Shown: positions 8,801 through 17,380, numbered from the stretch's first letter. The stretch is 64,000 bases of DNA from SKLM01 sp964514285 (GCA_964514285.1 CAZEQC010000001.1:69604-133603); one strand, 5' to 3'. A program made the numbers and translations. The notes: generated from the sequence alone by a model not told the origin.

Positions 8801-10336
8801 GAGGCTAACACCGCTAAGCGGGTAGCGAAGAACTCGGTGGCCCCCATTGTCTTGAACTTCTTCAACCGGATCATCGATTTCGCCTTCGCCGCCCTGATGG
8901 CCCGCATCCTGGGGCCGGCCGGCATGGGGCGCTATTTCACGGCAGCCAATATCTACCTCTGGTTCGACACGCTGGCTAACTTCGGGCTGGACATGTATCT
9001 GATCCGCGAGGTGGCGCGCCAGCGGAGTCGGACACGCCAGGTCTTTCTCAACACAACCCTATTGCGGCTGCTGCTCTTCATCGCTGTGATACCCGTTTTG
9101 GCCGGCTTCCTGGCGGGCCGACAGGCGCTGCAGAACCCTCTGACCGAGGAGACGTTGTGGGTCGTGGCTCTGCTGTATGCGGGGCTGCTTCCAGGCACTA
9201 TGGCGAACAGCTTGACGGCGCTCTTCCGGGCCTTCGAGAAACATGAATACCCAGCCGCGATCCAGACGGTGACGACGATCATCAAGGTGACCTTAGGGAC
9301 GTTGGCCCTGGTGGGAGGATTAGGGATCGTGGGCTTGGCCGGGACGTCCATCCTGACGAACCTGGCAACGATGACCATCCTGGCTGCGCTGGCCTGGCGC
9401 TTGATCTGGCGCAAGCTTCCTCGGGCGGAGATCCATCTGGCAGGACCTACATGGTCTTGGCAGCGCGGGATAAGACGGCTGCCCGTCATGCTGGCCGCCA
9501 GCTGGCCACTGATGGCGTCCCTGCTGCTCCAGTCGCTCTTCACCGGGGCGAACGTGGTGTTGCTCCAGTACTTCCAAGGCGACGACGCCGTCGGATGGTA
9601 CAATGCTGCCAGCAAGTGGGTGATGAACATGCTGAACATCATTCCCTCCCTGTTCACGTTCGCCGTCTTCCCGGTACTCTCCCGGCAGGCCGCCGAGGAC
9701 CGAGGCCGATTGCGACGCTCATTTCAGCTCTCGGCCAAGCTTCTGACGATAGTGGCCCTGCCGACCGCTGTGACGATCGCGCTGATGGCCAGGCCTATGG
9801 TGTGGCTACTGAGTGGGCCGCAGTACCTGCCCCAGGGAGCCATAACGCTGCGTCTCTTGGTCTGGTCGATCCTCTTCGGTTGGATCAACAGCCTGACGAA
9901 CTACGTCCTGATTGCGCTGGATCGCCAGCGGCATGTGGTCTGGGCCTCAGCTGCGCGGGTGGCCTTCGCCGTAGTGGCGAACGTGGTCCTGGTGCCACGG
10001 TTCAGTCAGGGCGGCGCGCCGCCAGTGGCCTCGGCGTGGATCATCATCGGGGGAGAGCTGATCCTGACGCTTCTTTTTGCGGTCGATCTGCACCGTCACC
10101 TGGGGGACGTGGCATGGGCGGAGATCGCAGGGCGGCCAGCGGCGGCCGGGATGGCGATGGGCACGGTAGCATGGCTGCTAGGGAGCTACAGCCAGCCCCT
10201 GGCGCTGCTGTTGAGCCTGGTCATCTACGTGGTGTTGCTGGTGCTCATACGGGCCCTGACGGCGGAGGAGCGGGAGCGTCTCGCGGCCCTTCTGCCGGTG
10301 CCCCTTCGCCGGGTGATGGAAGGCCTGGGGGATTGA
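5867..10336 (+). CDS. YfhO-like membrane protein fused to a Wzx-type flippase
   Basis: The 1489-residue protein has two parts. Residues 1 to about 970 form a YfhO-type polytopic protein (GT-C-like; YfhO in Firmicutes is implicated in lipoteichoic-acid glycosylation), with YFQPYK/WKRF-type early loops, about 12 helices and a large extracytoplasmic domain ending in a beta-rich region. Residues about 985-1480 are an oligosaccharide flippase of the MOP superfamily, starting near LNFFNRIIDF and with about 12-14 helices. I chose the ATG at 5867 (ATGA overlap with the GT2 gene) over the GTG at 5825. Low-complexity inserts encoded partly by palindromic DNA sit near residues 430-450 and 520-560. Fusion with GT2 upstream suggests a lipid-linked sugar making and flipping unit. 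Confidence 0.85.
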   Translation: MTGRDGPFRLPDLGVLLLLLLLPLLLFGSVVWGSKTMLPADILYTFQPYKAAAADFDISYPHNHLLADLILENYPWKRFINEAFRSRQLPLWDPYIFSGHPFLANGQHSALYPLNVIFYVLPIWRAYGVFTWLQLGLAGAFAYLFARILDIGRLGGLIAGITYQFSGFMIVSVVHPMIIAGASWLPFILAMVELVIQQRPALRGRPASLPWTLLGAAGLGCQTLVGHAENTYFVLLVTGFYAAWRLGGIFLSKSPSSASDRGPSIARDDSDWIAEPASRTWGDAVTAISRPAAWLTLMVALGLALGAVQLVPLYEVVSTSFRGGEEAASLQQVLSWAYPPRRLIAFAIPNFFGNPAHHTYFDLFSWQQVAAPQRGDGRYIYWGVKNYVEGGAYLGLLPVLLAILAVASWLGGRIESFGRAGNSPSLCAEENDRPICRSGFNARRRSVQSIIPFFIVLSLFSLGCIFGTPLYAVVYALPFLKQSHSPFRWVFPLTMCVAVLAGFGVELVRRSGAEPEQRGERAGRVSKPDGGPEETIGEVPIPNVETEGTVDRTPASDRGASASLRTLFLLNASSSLVSVLAGLAFWGGLGTLFSLGLSRVLFPQIEPVIERAFLALAGAPTAFPDHRAFYSYEAQWIALFGLLLTGSGIVLRVSRCPISFRKRPVWEIAAVGLLVLDMIAFGHGFHPAVDPALLDYVPPVVDFLKDQAPPWRYATFTPPGTGETMKANTGMFYDMQCVAGYDSLFSDQYRDTMTLIEEQDQVAYNRIAPFRRWSSLDSPLTDLLNVKYVITEVEIPNPKYEQVYRDEAVRVYENLGAMPRAFTLPTSATVETEDFGSAVQTYDPRHYVIVEDGDAPDDATASTPSAQAVTSYAPNEVFIDADVREPSWLILADAFFPGWKAFLRPRGSTEANEEELEIHRVNGTIRGVRLEEPGAWTVRFNYSPNSVKVGAFISFIAGMTLLFLAGLYLWRFFYVASEEANTAKRVAKNSVAPIVLNFFNRIIDFAFAALMARILGPAGMGRYFTAANIYLWFDTLANFGLDMYLIREVARQRSRTRQVFLNTTLLRLLLFIAVIPVLAGFLAGRQALQNPLTEETLWVVALLYAGLLPGTMANSLTALFRAFEKHEYPAAIQTVTTIIKVTLGTLALVGGLGIVGLAGTSILTNLATMTILAALAWRLIWRKLPRAEIHLAGPTWSWQRGIRRLPVMLAASWPLMASLLLQSLFTGANVVLLQYFQGDDAVGWYNAASKWVMNMLNIIPSLFTFAVFPVLSRQAAEDRGRLRRSFQLSAKLLTIVALPTAVTIALMARPMVWLLSGPQYLPQGAITLRLLVWSILFGWINSLTNYVLIALDRQRHVVWASAARVAFAVVANVVLVPRFSQGGAPPVASAWIIIGGELILTLLFAVDLHRHLGDVAWAEIAGRPAAAGMAMGTVAWLLGSYSQPLALLLSLVIYVVLLVLIRALTAEERERLAALLPVPLRRVMEGLGD
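7163..7196. repeat. Overlapping palindromes inside the coding sequence
   Basis: CGACCTA (7163-7169) pairs with TAGGTCG (7174-7180). Overlapping this, GTCGGG (7177-7182) pairs with CCCGAC (7191-7196). The stretch is translated as a hydrophilic insert (RPICRSGFNARRR) that interrupts a membrane protein. Confidence 0.65.
7435..7452. repeat. Perfect palindrome inside the coding sequence
   Basis: TCGGGTTT (7435-7442), loop CC, AAACCCGA (7445-7452). It is related to the 7177-7196 hairpin by the shared TCGGGTTT half. It is translated as GRVSKPDGG within a hydrophilic loop of the YfhO-like protein. Confidence 0.65.
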
Positions 10337-10504
10337 GCGAAGGAAGGCGTTACACAGAGGGCGCCAAGCAGGCCCGGAGCGGCACGGAGAAGGGCGATAA
10401 TGGAAACGGCTGGCGGCCTGAGTGAGGAACGGCGGTGCACTGAGGGCACGGCGTTGACATAGGGAGGCATGGAGAGCGTGGGGGAGGAGGGTAGAGAGGG
10501 GGCT

Positions 10505-11092
10505 ATGTCGAATACTGCTGTCCAGTCTCTGAGGATTCTCTGGGGGCGTTTGGTCGAACAGGGGGGACGCGTAACCTTACTGTGGGCCATCGACCACGTC
10601 GTGCGCATCGTCACCGGCGCGCCGGTGCAGAGCATGAGCGAGATCACGCCACAGCTACACGTGGGGGGGCAGTACCGTCAGCGCGGATGGGGACGCCTGG
10701 GAGCGCGGGGGATCACGGCGGTGGTCAATCTCCGGATCGAGTTCGACGATGAGGCAGCGGGCATCGCACCGCGGCGCTACCTCTACCTCCCGACGGTGGA
10801 CGACACCCCACCGTCGCTGGAGCACCTGCGTCAGGGGGTGGACTTCATCGCGGAGGAGACGGAACGTGAGGGCGGCGTCTACGTTCACTGCGGATCCGGC
10901 GTGGGACGGGCGCCGACGATGGCCGCGGCCTATCTGGTGTCCACGGGCTCGAGGCCGGAGGAGGCGTGGGCGAGGATTTTCGAGAGGCGGCCCTTCATAC
11001 GTCCTAAACCGGAGCAGGTGGCTCAGGTGGATCGGTTCGCCCAGACGCTGCGCCGTGACCGTGCACCCGTCAGCGGCGACGGGCTTCAGTGA
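10505..11092 (+). CDS. Dual-specificity protein phosphatase
   Basis: The 195-residue protein carries the cysteine phosphatase signature HCGSGVGRAPT (Cx5R with the catalytic Cys and Arg). The general-acid loop candidate is PTVDDTPP about 35 residues earlier. This matches the DSP/PTP-like fold that removes phosphate from Tyr/Ser/Thr or from phosphoinositide-like substrates. An N-terminal amphipathic stretch (LLWAIDHVVRIV) precedes the domain. The ATG at 10505 follows a purine-rich GAGAGGGGG; the ATG at 10469 has its AGGGAGG only 1 nt away and is less likely. The substrate is unknown and the neighbours give no clear hint. Confidence 0.85.
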   Translation: MSNTAVQSLRILWGRLVEQGGRVTLLWAIDHVVRIVTGAPVQSMSEITPQLHVGGQYRQRGWGRLGARGITAVVNLRIEFDDEAAGIAPRRYLYLPTVDDTPPSLEHLRQGVDFIAEETEREGGVYVHCGSGVGRAPTMAAAYLVSTGSRPEEAWARIFERRPFIRPKPEQVAQVDRFAQTLRRDRAPVSGDGLQ

Positions 11093-11155
11093 TCTTTCCC
11101 AGCGTCGGCTTCTCCTTCAGGGTCCCGCTCGCGGAGAGACCTCCGATGGTACGAC

Positions 11156-12259
11156 CTAGGCAGGGCTGAAGCGGAAAAGACAGACATCTCCGTCCTGCAT
11201 CTGGTAGTCGCGGCCCTTGATGCGGACGATGCCGCGCTCGCGGGCGGCCTGCCAGCTGCCGGCGGCCCGCAGCTCCTCGAAAGAGATCACCTCGGCACGG
11301 ATGAAACCCGCTTCCATCTGGCTGTGCACTTCGCCGGCTGCCTGGGGTGCCTTGGTGCCCCGCTGAATGGACCAGGCCCGCACCTCCTCACCGCCGGTGA
11401 TGGTGAAGAAGGTGATCAGATCGAGGACGCGATAGCCGGCCTTGGCCAGCCTGGCCAACCCTGAACGTTCAAGCCCCACCTCGGCGCGGTAAGCTGCCGC
11501 CTCATCAGGTGGCCATTCAGCGAGCTCTGCCTCGAGCTCGGCGCAGAGGACGACGTAGGAGGCTCCCTCCTCTTCGGCGAGGTGCTTCACCTCGTCCGCC
11601 TGCTCGCCGCCGTCGGGCAACACATCCTCGGCCACGTTGATGACGTAGATGCGTTTCTTGGCGGTTAGCAGCTGGAGTTCCTTGGCCAGCCGGGCCCTCG
11701 GCCCCTCGGATTTGAGCCAGCCGCGCGCTCTCTCACCGGCCTCCAGTCGCTCACGCAGGGCTTGGAGCGCCTTCGATTCCTCCCCATACTGCCGAGGGTG
11801 GGCTTTGGCGGCCGACCGGGTCTTCTCAAGCTTCCGCTCGGTGACCTCCAGGTCGGCCAGGATAAGCTCCAGATCAAGGACCTCCACGTCACGGACCGGA
11901 TCAACCTGGCCTTCGACGTGGGCGATGTCGGGATCGGTGAAGCAACGGCTGACGACGGCGACAGCGTCGACCGTTCGAATATGTCCCAGGAATTGATTGC
12001 CGAGGCCTTCGCCACGGTGAGCGCCCTTCACCAGCCCGGCGATGTCGACGAACTCGACCGTGGCCGGCGTCACACGGTCGGGCCCCACCATCTCCGTCAA
12101 GACGTCCAACCTGGCATCGGGCACAGGGACCACGCCGCGATTGGGCTCGATGGTGGTAAAAGGGTAAGAGGCCACGTCGGCGCCGGCGTTGGTGAGGGCG
12201 TTAAAAAGGGTCGACTTGCCCACGTTGGGCAGTCCGACGATGCCGATCTGTAATGCCAT
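11156..12259 (-). CDS. ychF: YchF/OLA1 family redox-regulated ATPase
   Basis: This Obg-related P-loop protein, which prefers ATP over GTP, associates with ribosomes and is linked to stress responses and translation start selection. The 367-residue length is typical. The order is the Walker A loop GLPNVGKST at residues 8-16, the switch region with VEFVDIAGLVKGA, the NVAED stretch in the position of NKxE, and a C-terminal TGS-like domain with the signature KGRDYQMQDGD near the end. The ATG has AGGAGGG 7 nt upstream. The gene is monocistronic, convergent with the phosphatase gene. Confidence 0.97.
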   Translation of the reverse strand: MALQIGIVGLPNVGKSTLFNALTNAGADVASYPFTTIEPNRGVVPVPDARLDVLTEMVGPDRVTPATVEFVDIAGLVKGAHRGEGLGNQFLGHIRTVDAVAVVSRCFTDPDIAHVEGQVDPVRDVEVLDLELILADLEVTERKLEKTRSAAKAHPRQYGEESKALQALRERLEAGERARGWLKSEGPRARLAKELQLLTAKKRIYVINVAEDVLPDGGEQADEVKHLAEEEGASYVVLCAELEAELAEWPPDEAAAYRAEVGLERSGLARLAKAGYRVLDLITFFTITGGEEVRAWSIQRGTKAPQAAGEVHSQMEAGFIRAEVISFEELRAAGSWQAARERGIVRIKGRDYQMQDGDVCLFRFSPA

Positions 12260-12360
12260 AGTATCCCTCCTAGGCTGATGTCAGATGCGGGCGAGCTCTT
12301 GAGGCTCGGTGACTGTTCATCTCTTGCTTCTGGCGGGAAGCCCGTGCAAGGCCATACTGA

Positions 12361-12412
12361 GCGCGAGATCGTCGGGTTGCAGCATGCGAATCCAGCTAGG
12401 GCCTCGAGTCCC
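12361..12412 (+). repeat. Dispersed degenerate repeat, copy 2
   Basis: GCGCGAGATCGTCGGGTTGC, then GCGAATCCAGCTAGGG and CTCGAG, matches the block order of the copies at 2998 and 16894. An internal GGGTTGCAG can pair with CTGCAAACCC (12412-12421). It occupies the gap between ychF and the histidine kinase, where I see no gene. Confidence 0.5.
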
Positions 12413-12519
12413 CTGCAAACCCAGCTGGAGGCGAGAGGCCAGTCTGAAACCGGCCAGAGCATCGGGGGCATGACGAAGCCAGCCAGAGTGTGAGGCCATA
12501 GGTAACAGGTGCTCAAGGC

Positions 12520-15500
12520 CTAATTGGATCCGCGTTCAAGCAAGGGGAGGCTTATGATGAAAGTGCTCCCCTGGTTTAACTCGCTTTCCACGGATACTGT
12601 TCCCCCGTGGCGCTCCACGATTGATTTGACGATAGAGAGTCCCAGGCCCGTACCAGGCACATCGGGGGCATCGCGACGTTTGACGCGATAGAACTTCTCA
12701 AAGAGCCGCACCTGATCTTCCGGAGCGATGCCGATCCCGCTGTCAGTAACGCTGATAATGGCCTGGCCCACCTTGGTCCGACCTCGCGATGGGGGGGCTA
12801 TCGAGAGCCCTACGATGACGTCTCCCCCCGAAGGTGTATACTTGATGGCGTTATCGACTATGTTGGTGATGGCCTGGCGGAGGAGCGCAGCATCACCGGA
12901 GACGATGGCAAGCTCAGTCTCGCCGCCCTCACTGCTCTCGTCCGAAGCCTGGCGAACCGCGGGTTTCAGACGAAGCGTAATATCCTTGGCCCCTGCACGC
13001 GCACGCCGGCTATCCACGGCCTCGGCCAGGATAGCGCCCAGGTGGCAGGGCTGGCGTTCAAGACCGATGTCCGCCTCAATGCGTCCTAGGTCAAGCAGAT
13101 CATCGACCAGCTTGCTCATACGGGTGATGCCATGGAGAACCTTCTCCACGTACTCGCGCTGACTCGGATTGAGCTCCCCGACAGTGGGGAGCATGGTGGC
13201 GTACCCCCGCATAAAGGTCAAGGGGGCGCGCAGGTCGTGGGAGACGGTGGCCACGAAGTCGGATTTGAGTTCGTCCAACTCTTTGAGATGGGTGATGTCC
13301 CGCATCACGGAGACGCGGCCGAGACGCTGCCCGTCGGCGCTGACGATGGCCGAGAGGTTGGCGTAGAGCGTTCGTCCGTCAGCGAGAGCCAGTTCCTTAG
13401 TCAGGGCATCGTTGCGATCAAGTGGTTCGTTGAAGACGTTTATTAAAGCGTGCGGCAACGGGGTCTGGTCAATAACCTGATCAGATACACGCCCACTGCT
13501 GATACCAAATACGCGCTCCGCAGCGGGATTCATCAGCAGAATCCGGTTCTCACGGTCGGTCACTACGACAGCATCGGTCGTGCTAGCGAGAATGGCTGCC
13601 AAACGCCTCCGTTCGCCCTCTGCAGTCTGGAAGAGCCTTGCGTTCTCCACTAGCACGGACGTCTGACTGGCCAGCGTGGAGAGCAGGTCAATATCGGAGT
13701 CGCTGAAGCGACGCGTCGTGCCGTATCCTACCCACATCACAGCTGCTATCCGCTCCTTGGTGCGGATCGGTAATGCGACAACGGCCTTAACGGCCTCAGG
13801 CATGGCTCCAGGTTTGAGCAGTGTCTTGGCCCTCTTCAGGTTCTCAACCACCAGAGGCCGCTCCACGCCCTTCGCCGCCTGGGAGAGGGCGTGGTCAAGG
13901 CCTTGCAGCCCCTCCCGCGGCTGCCCACGCGACATCACCACTTGAGGATCCCCATCGGCAGAAAGAAGCACGATGCGAGCGATCTGGGCTTCGGTGGCCC
14001 GAAGCGCTCCCTCAAGGATGAAGGGCACGCCCTCCGGCAGCTCCAGCGTCGCCGAGACCGACTGACTGACTTTGAGCAGCAAGGAGAGGTCCTCCATACG
14101 GTCCTTGAGACGGACTCGCATGTCCTCAAAGGCGAGTCCGACACGAGAAACCTCATCTTGACCGCCGTGCGCGGCCAAGCCACCGATCTCCACCGGTTGT
14201 GAAAGGTCGCCTTCGGCAATCCGATCGGCAGCCGTAGCCAGCTGCTGGAGAGGCTGGGTCACCCAGTTGGTGACCAAAGAGATGATGATCACCAGCCCGC
14301 TTCCGAGAAGAACTTGAAGACCGAGCAAGGGGGTAGCAATCTGCTTGGCTTGCTCTAGGACCACCTCGTAGGGCAAGCGGATGACGACGCCCCAGGGGTA
14401 ACCCTCCACAGGGAGGTAATATACCAGCTGACGGGTGTTGTCCTGGGGGTGGCGGCTCTCATAGGCCCAACCACGGAGAGCGGAGTCGATGCGTGGCTGG
14501 CCTTCCTCTATGGCCCAAGTCATCAGGAGCCTATCGGGATCAGGATGAGCCACAATACGTTCATCGGCATCCACGATGAAACCAGCACCGTGCGCACTGG
14601 TCCACTGGAGGCCTTCAAGGATGCGACCAATGATCAGGTTGGCTTCAAGGCGCGTCCGACCAAGCAGAACTCGGGATCCTAGCTCTCGTCCTTGATCTCT
14701 CTGCGGAGGACCGCTGACAGGGACCAAGAAGGAAAGGACGACTGTGTCCTGCTCAGAACGATGGACCGAGCTTATCTGTGGCGCCCCACGCTCGGTCGCT
14801 CGCTGCAGCAGGGTTCGCTCCTCCGCAGTCAGTTGGGCGTCGCCCGCAGGCTGTGGAGGGTAGAGAGCCAGCCGTTGTCCTTGGGAAGTCAACAGTATGA
14901 GTTGATCGAAGAAGGCGACCATACGCATATCCCTGCGCAGCCGATTCTCCAGTGCTTCCCGATCTGTCTGCCAAAGACGACCGTCATTAGCGAATTCCGA
15001 CAGGAGCCCCTGGCCTGTCTGAATGAAGTAGGGGATACCCTCGGCGGCGCTGTTGGCCGCTCTCGCCATCTGATTCACGGCCTCGGTGGTGGCTAAGCGG
15101 AGAGCGGTAGCGGTGACAGCATAGACAAGCACGATGGTGATCAAGCCAATCAACGGGACGAAGAGGAACAACAGTCGCCGGTTAAGCGTGCGACTGTAGG
15201 GAGGAGAGCGATGGGCTGTCCGCACAGGGCGATATTGGGGCCGGAACGAGTAGACTGTCTGAATGGCCACGGCGGCAATGAAACTCTCTAGGAGCAACGG
15301 GCCAAAGTAAGACCCTGTCAAGCTGACGGCGTAGTCAAAGCCCGACAAGCCCGATTCCGCGACGTGGACAAACGATGACAGCAGAAGCGTGAGAGCGGCA
15401 AAAGGCGTCATCAGCGGAACGGCGACGACGGGCTGGCGAGCAAGAAGAGGTAAGCGCCCCCGATAGTCCTGTCGCAGAAGGAACCCGATCAGGAAGCCCA

Positions 15501-15918
15501 GAAGGCCCAGATGGAAAGGAGCGGAGAGGCCACCGGTCGTCATACCGGCACGCAGAATCCCCTTGGATAACCCCACCAGCAGGGCCGGCCCCGGCCCGAG
15601 CCAGACGCCGGAGATGACGACAGGCAGCATACCCAACAGGGGCGCAAAGGGCTCGGAGGGCGTAAACGGAACGCCGGGTGGAGGAAGTAGATTGTGGCCC
15701 GGGAAGCTGATCACGAGGATGCGCTCAGACAGGAGCGGGGCGATCAGACAGCCCACAAGCAGGAGCAATTGACGGCGATCCAGTCTGGAGAAATCACGGC
15801 GAGAGGCGGCGAGAATGGTTAGCCCCAGCACTAACTCAAGAGCGAGCAGGGCGATCTCCCACGCGCTCGGCCTGAAGAAGATCAACCGAGTCCAAGATCT
15901 CCAGATATCAAAATGCAT
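12520..15918 (-). CDS. Large membrane sensor histidine kinase (Cache-HAMP-GAF-PAS-HisKA-HATPase)
   Basis: The order of domains over 1132 residues starts with an N-terminal bundle of about seven helices (to about residue 215, resembling LytS/5TM sensor regions). Next come a helix near 250-275, an extracytoplasmic double-Cache-like domain (about 290-530), a helix plus HAMP (about 535-610), a GAF (about 625-770) and a PAS (about 775-890). Then follow HisKA with the phospho-accepting histidine in VSHDLRAPL, and HATPase with DNAIKY, DSGIGI and GTGLGLSIVK. All kinase boxes are intact. It therefore combines two membrane or periplasmic sensing modules and two cytoplasmic ones. No response regulator is adjacent. 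ATG 15918 is preferred; GTG 15930 is possible. Confidence 0.9.
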   Translation of the reverse strand: MHFDIWRSWTRLIFFRPSAWEIALLALELVLGLTILAASRRDFSRLDRRQLLLLVGCLIAPLLSERILVISFPGHNLLPPPGVPFTPSEPFAPLLGMLPVVISGVWLGPGPALLVGLSKGILRAGMTTGGLSAPFHLGLLGFLIGFLLRQDYRGRLPLLARQPVVAVPLMTPFAALTLLLSSFVHVAESGLSGFDYAVSLTGSYFGPLLLESFIAAVAIQTVYSFRPQYRPVRTAHRSPPYSRTLNRRLLFLFVPLIGLITIVLVYAVTATALRLATTEAVNQMARAANSAAEGIPYFIQTGQGLLSEFANDGRLWQTDREALENRLRRDMRMVAFFDQLILLTSQGQRLALYPPQPAGDAQLTAEERTLLQRATERGAPQISSVHRSEQDTVVLSFLVPVSGPPQRDQGRELGSRVLLGRTRLEANLIIGRILEGLQWTSAHGAGFIVDADERIVAHPDPDRLLMTWAIEEGQPRIDSALRGWAYESRHPQDNTRQLVYYLPVEGYPWGVVIRLPYEVVLEQAKQIATPLLGLQVLLGSGLVIIISLVTNWVTQPLQQLATAADRIAEGDLSQPVEIGGLAAHGGQDEVSRVGLAFEDMRVRLKDRMEDLSLLLKVSQSVSATLELPEGVPFILEGALRATEAQIARIVLLSADGDPQVVMSRGQPREGLQGLDHALSQAAKGVERPLVVENLKRAKTLLKPGAMPEAVKAVVALPIRTKERIAAVMWVGYGTTRRFSDSDIDLLSTLASQTSVLVENARLFQTAEGERRRLAAILASTTDAVVVTDRENRILLMNPAAERVFGISSGRVSDQVIDQTPLPHALINVFNEPLDRNDALTKELALADGRTLYANLSAIVSADGQRLGRVSVMRDITHLKELDELKSDFVATVSHDLRAPLTFMRGYATMLPTVGELNPSQREYVEKVLHGITRMSKLVDDLLDLGRIEADIGLERQPCHLGAILAEAVDSRRARAGAKDITLRLKPAVRQASDESSEGGETELAIVSGDAALLRQAITNIVDNAIKYTPSGGDVIVGLSIAPPSRGRTKVGQAIISVTDSGIGIAPEDQVRLFEKFYRVKRRDAPDVPGTGLGLSIVKSIVERHGGTVSVESELNQGSTFIISLPLLERGSN

Positions 15919-15987
15919 AGCGCTTCGCACCCCACTGGGTAAGACAACCTTGGGGGATTATAGCACACACCTGGTTTTCCTCCAACC

Positions 15988-16016
15988 TTGCTCACGCTCC
16001 TTGGCGACTGTATAAT
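15988..16016 (+). promoter_or_regulatory. Promoter of the SpoIIE-type phosphatase gene
   Basis: TTGCTC (15988-15993), a 17-nt spacer and TATAAT (16011-16016). A divergent TATAAT-like box for the kinase lies at 15957-15962 on the minus strand, without a clear -35. Confidence 0.65.
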
Positions 16017-16100
16017 GGAAGACGATAGAATCCATTGACGCTTGCTCCGGGGCAGACCCGACGACCATGTGTAGACACCCAACACGCTTGAGGAGATCGT

Positions 16101-16808
16101 ATGGAAATAGAAGTTGCTGTCGCCAAGGTAGGTAAGTGGGCCACCAGTCAGAGCGGAGATACCCTGGAGATGATCGAGCGTCCCCAAGGCGGATTCTCTT
16201 TCGTGCTCGTGGACGGTCAACGGTCAGGACAGGCGGCCAAAGCGATCAGCAATCTGGTGGCACGTAAGGTGATATCCGAGCTGGCCGAGGGTGTACGCGA
16301 CGGGGCTGCCGCTCGTGCTGGCCACGACTACCTCTACACCTACAAAGGCGGCAAGGTCTCTGCAACACTCAACATCCTCTCGGTGGACCTGGTTACTGAT
16401 ACGCTAGTGCTATCCCGCAACAGCCGCTGCCCCATCGTGGTCTTCATCCCCGGAGAAGGCATGAAGCTACTCGACGAACCGGTGAGGCCGATCGGCGTGG
16501 GACGTGGGACGAAGCCCTCCATCACAGAGTTGCCCCTGGAGGCGGATACGTTAGCCATCGTCTATACCGACGGCTTGGAGAGGGCAGGCTCGTGGTCGAG
16601 TCCAGTCTTCGACGTTCCGGAGGCGGTCAAGGGGCTGGTTAATCAGGGCGAGACAACGGCGCAGCTCGTGGCCGACGCCCTGCTGGGGCAAGCTTTGGCT
16701 CTAGAGGATGGGCGACCGCGGGACGACATCAGTGTGCTTGTGCTACATATCACAGACCGGGCTAGCGAGAACGAGGTGCGTCACCTTCTTCTTCGCGTGC
16801 CGTTATAG
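16101..16808 (+). CDS. SpoIIE/PP2C-like serine phosphatase
   Basis: This is a 235-residue single-domain phosphatase. The metal-binding residues of the SpoIIE/PPM fold are visible: the aspartate in VLVDGQRSG, the VYTDGLE aspartate near residue 156, and RDDISVLVL at the end. Such proteins dephosphorylate anti-sigma-factor antagonists in partner-switching systems or related substrates. It is transcribed divergently from the large histidine kinase, which suggests shared signalling, but no STAS or anti-sigma gene is present here. GAGGAGATC precedes the ATG. Confidence 0.85.
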   Translation: MEIEVAVAKVGKWATSQSGDTLEMIERPQGGFSFVLVDGQRSGQAAKAISNLVARKVISELAEGVRDGAAARAGHDYLYTYKGGKVSATLNILSVDLVTDTLVLSRNSRCPIVVFIPGEGMKLLDEPVRPIGVGRGTKPSITELPLEADTLAIVYTDGLERAGSWSSPVFDVPEAVKGLVNQGETTAQLVADALLGQALALEDGRPRDDISVLVLHITDRASENEVRHLLLRVPL

Positions 16809-16858
16809 CAGAAGGTAAACGGCTATCGTAGTCCTTCACCCTCTGCTCATAGCGGACG

Positions 16859-16938
16859 GCTCAACCTGAGCGGTTCCAGTTGAGCTGTACAGGATTGGGC
16901 GCGAAATTGCTGAACTCGTGATCCAGCTGGGGTCTGAG
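16859..16938. repeat. Hairpin plus dispersed degenerate repeat, copy 3
   Basis: GCTCAAC (16859-16865) pairs perfectly with GTTGAGC (16879-16885). From 16894 the sequence TTGGGCGCGAAATTGC followed by ATCCAGCTGGGGTCTGAG repeats the 2998-3044 copy in the same order. Confidence 0.55.
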
Positions 16939-16990
16939 AGTTATGCCGGGTGAAGCGTGAAATGTAAGGGGAGCAGGGAGCAATAGGAAA

Positions 16991-17374
16991 TTGAAGGAGA
17001 AGACCCCAGGACACTCCGCCCTGATCGCCGTGGTAGGTCCCTGCGCCTCGGGCAAGTCGACGCTTGTGGAAGGCCTGGAGGAGCGAGAGTATAGTGCTCG
17101 CGAGGTGAAGCAAGAACACTCCTACGTTCCTACGATGTGGCAACGCGTCACCAAGCCGGATCTACTAATCTACCTGGACGTCTCTCAAGAGGTGGCCAGC
17201 GAGCGACGGAGCTCCGAGGCTGACGCAGCCTGGTGGGATGCCCTGAATGAGCGGCTTGAGCACGCGCTTCAACACGCAGACCTTTACATCGATACCGATG
17301 ATCTGACCCCGGAAGAGGTGTTGAGGAGAGCACTGTCCTTTGTGGAGCACCAGGGAGAAGGGTCTCACTCGTAG
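16991..17374 (+). CDS. Small P-loop kinase-like protein
   Basis: The 127-residue protein begins with a Walker A loop, VVGPCASGKST (residues 14-24), after a beta strand. A short middle with LLIYLDVS reads like the strand that in adenylate/shikimate-kinase-fold proteins leads into a lid. A helix with DTDDLTPEEV closes the sequence. The start is TTG at 16991 after AGGAAA. It is shorter than usual nucleotide or sugar kinases, and the Asp of a Walker B is not obvious. No substrate can be assigned. A nucleotide-binding role is supported by the P-loop alone. Confidence 0.65.
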   Translation: MKEKTPGHSALIAVVGPCASGKSTLVEGLEEREYSAREVKQEHSYVPTMWQRVTKPDLLIYLDVSQEVASERRSSEADAAWWDALNERLEHALQHADLYIDTDDLTPEEVLRRALSFVEHQGEGSHS

Positions 17375-17380
17375 GTTCTG

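Noticed and set aside
12278..12493. 71-codon plus-strand frame between ychF and the kinase
   Set aside because: It runs through the dispersed repeat, has no ribosome site and no recognisable product.
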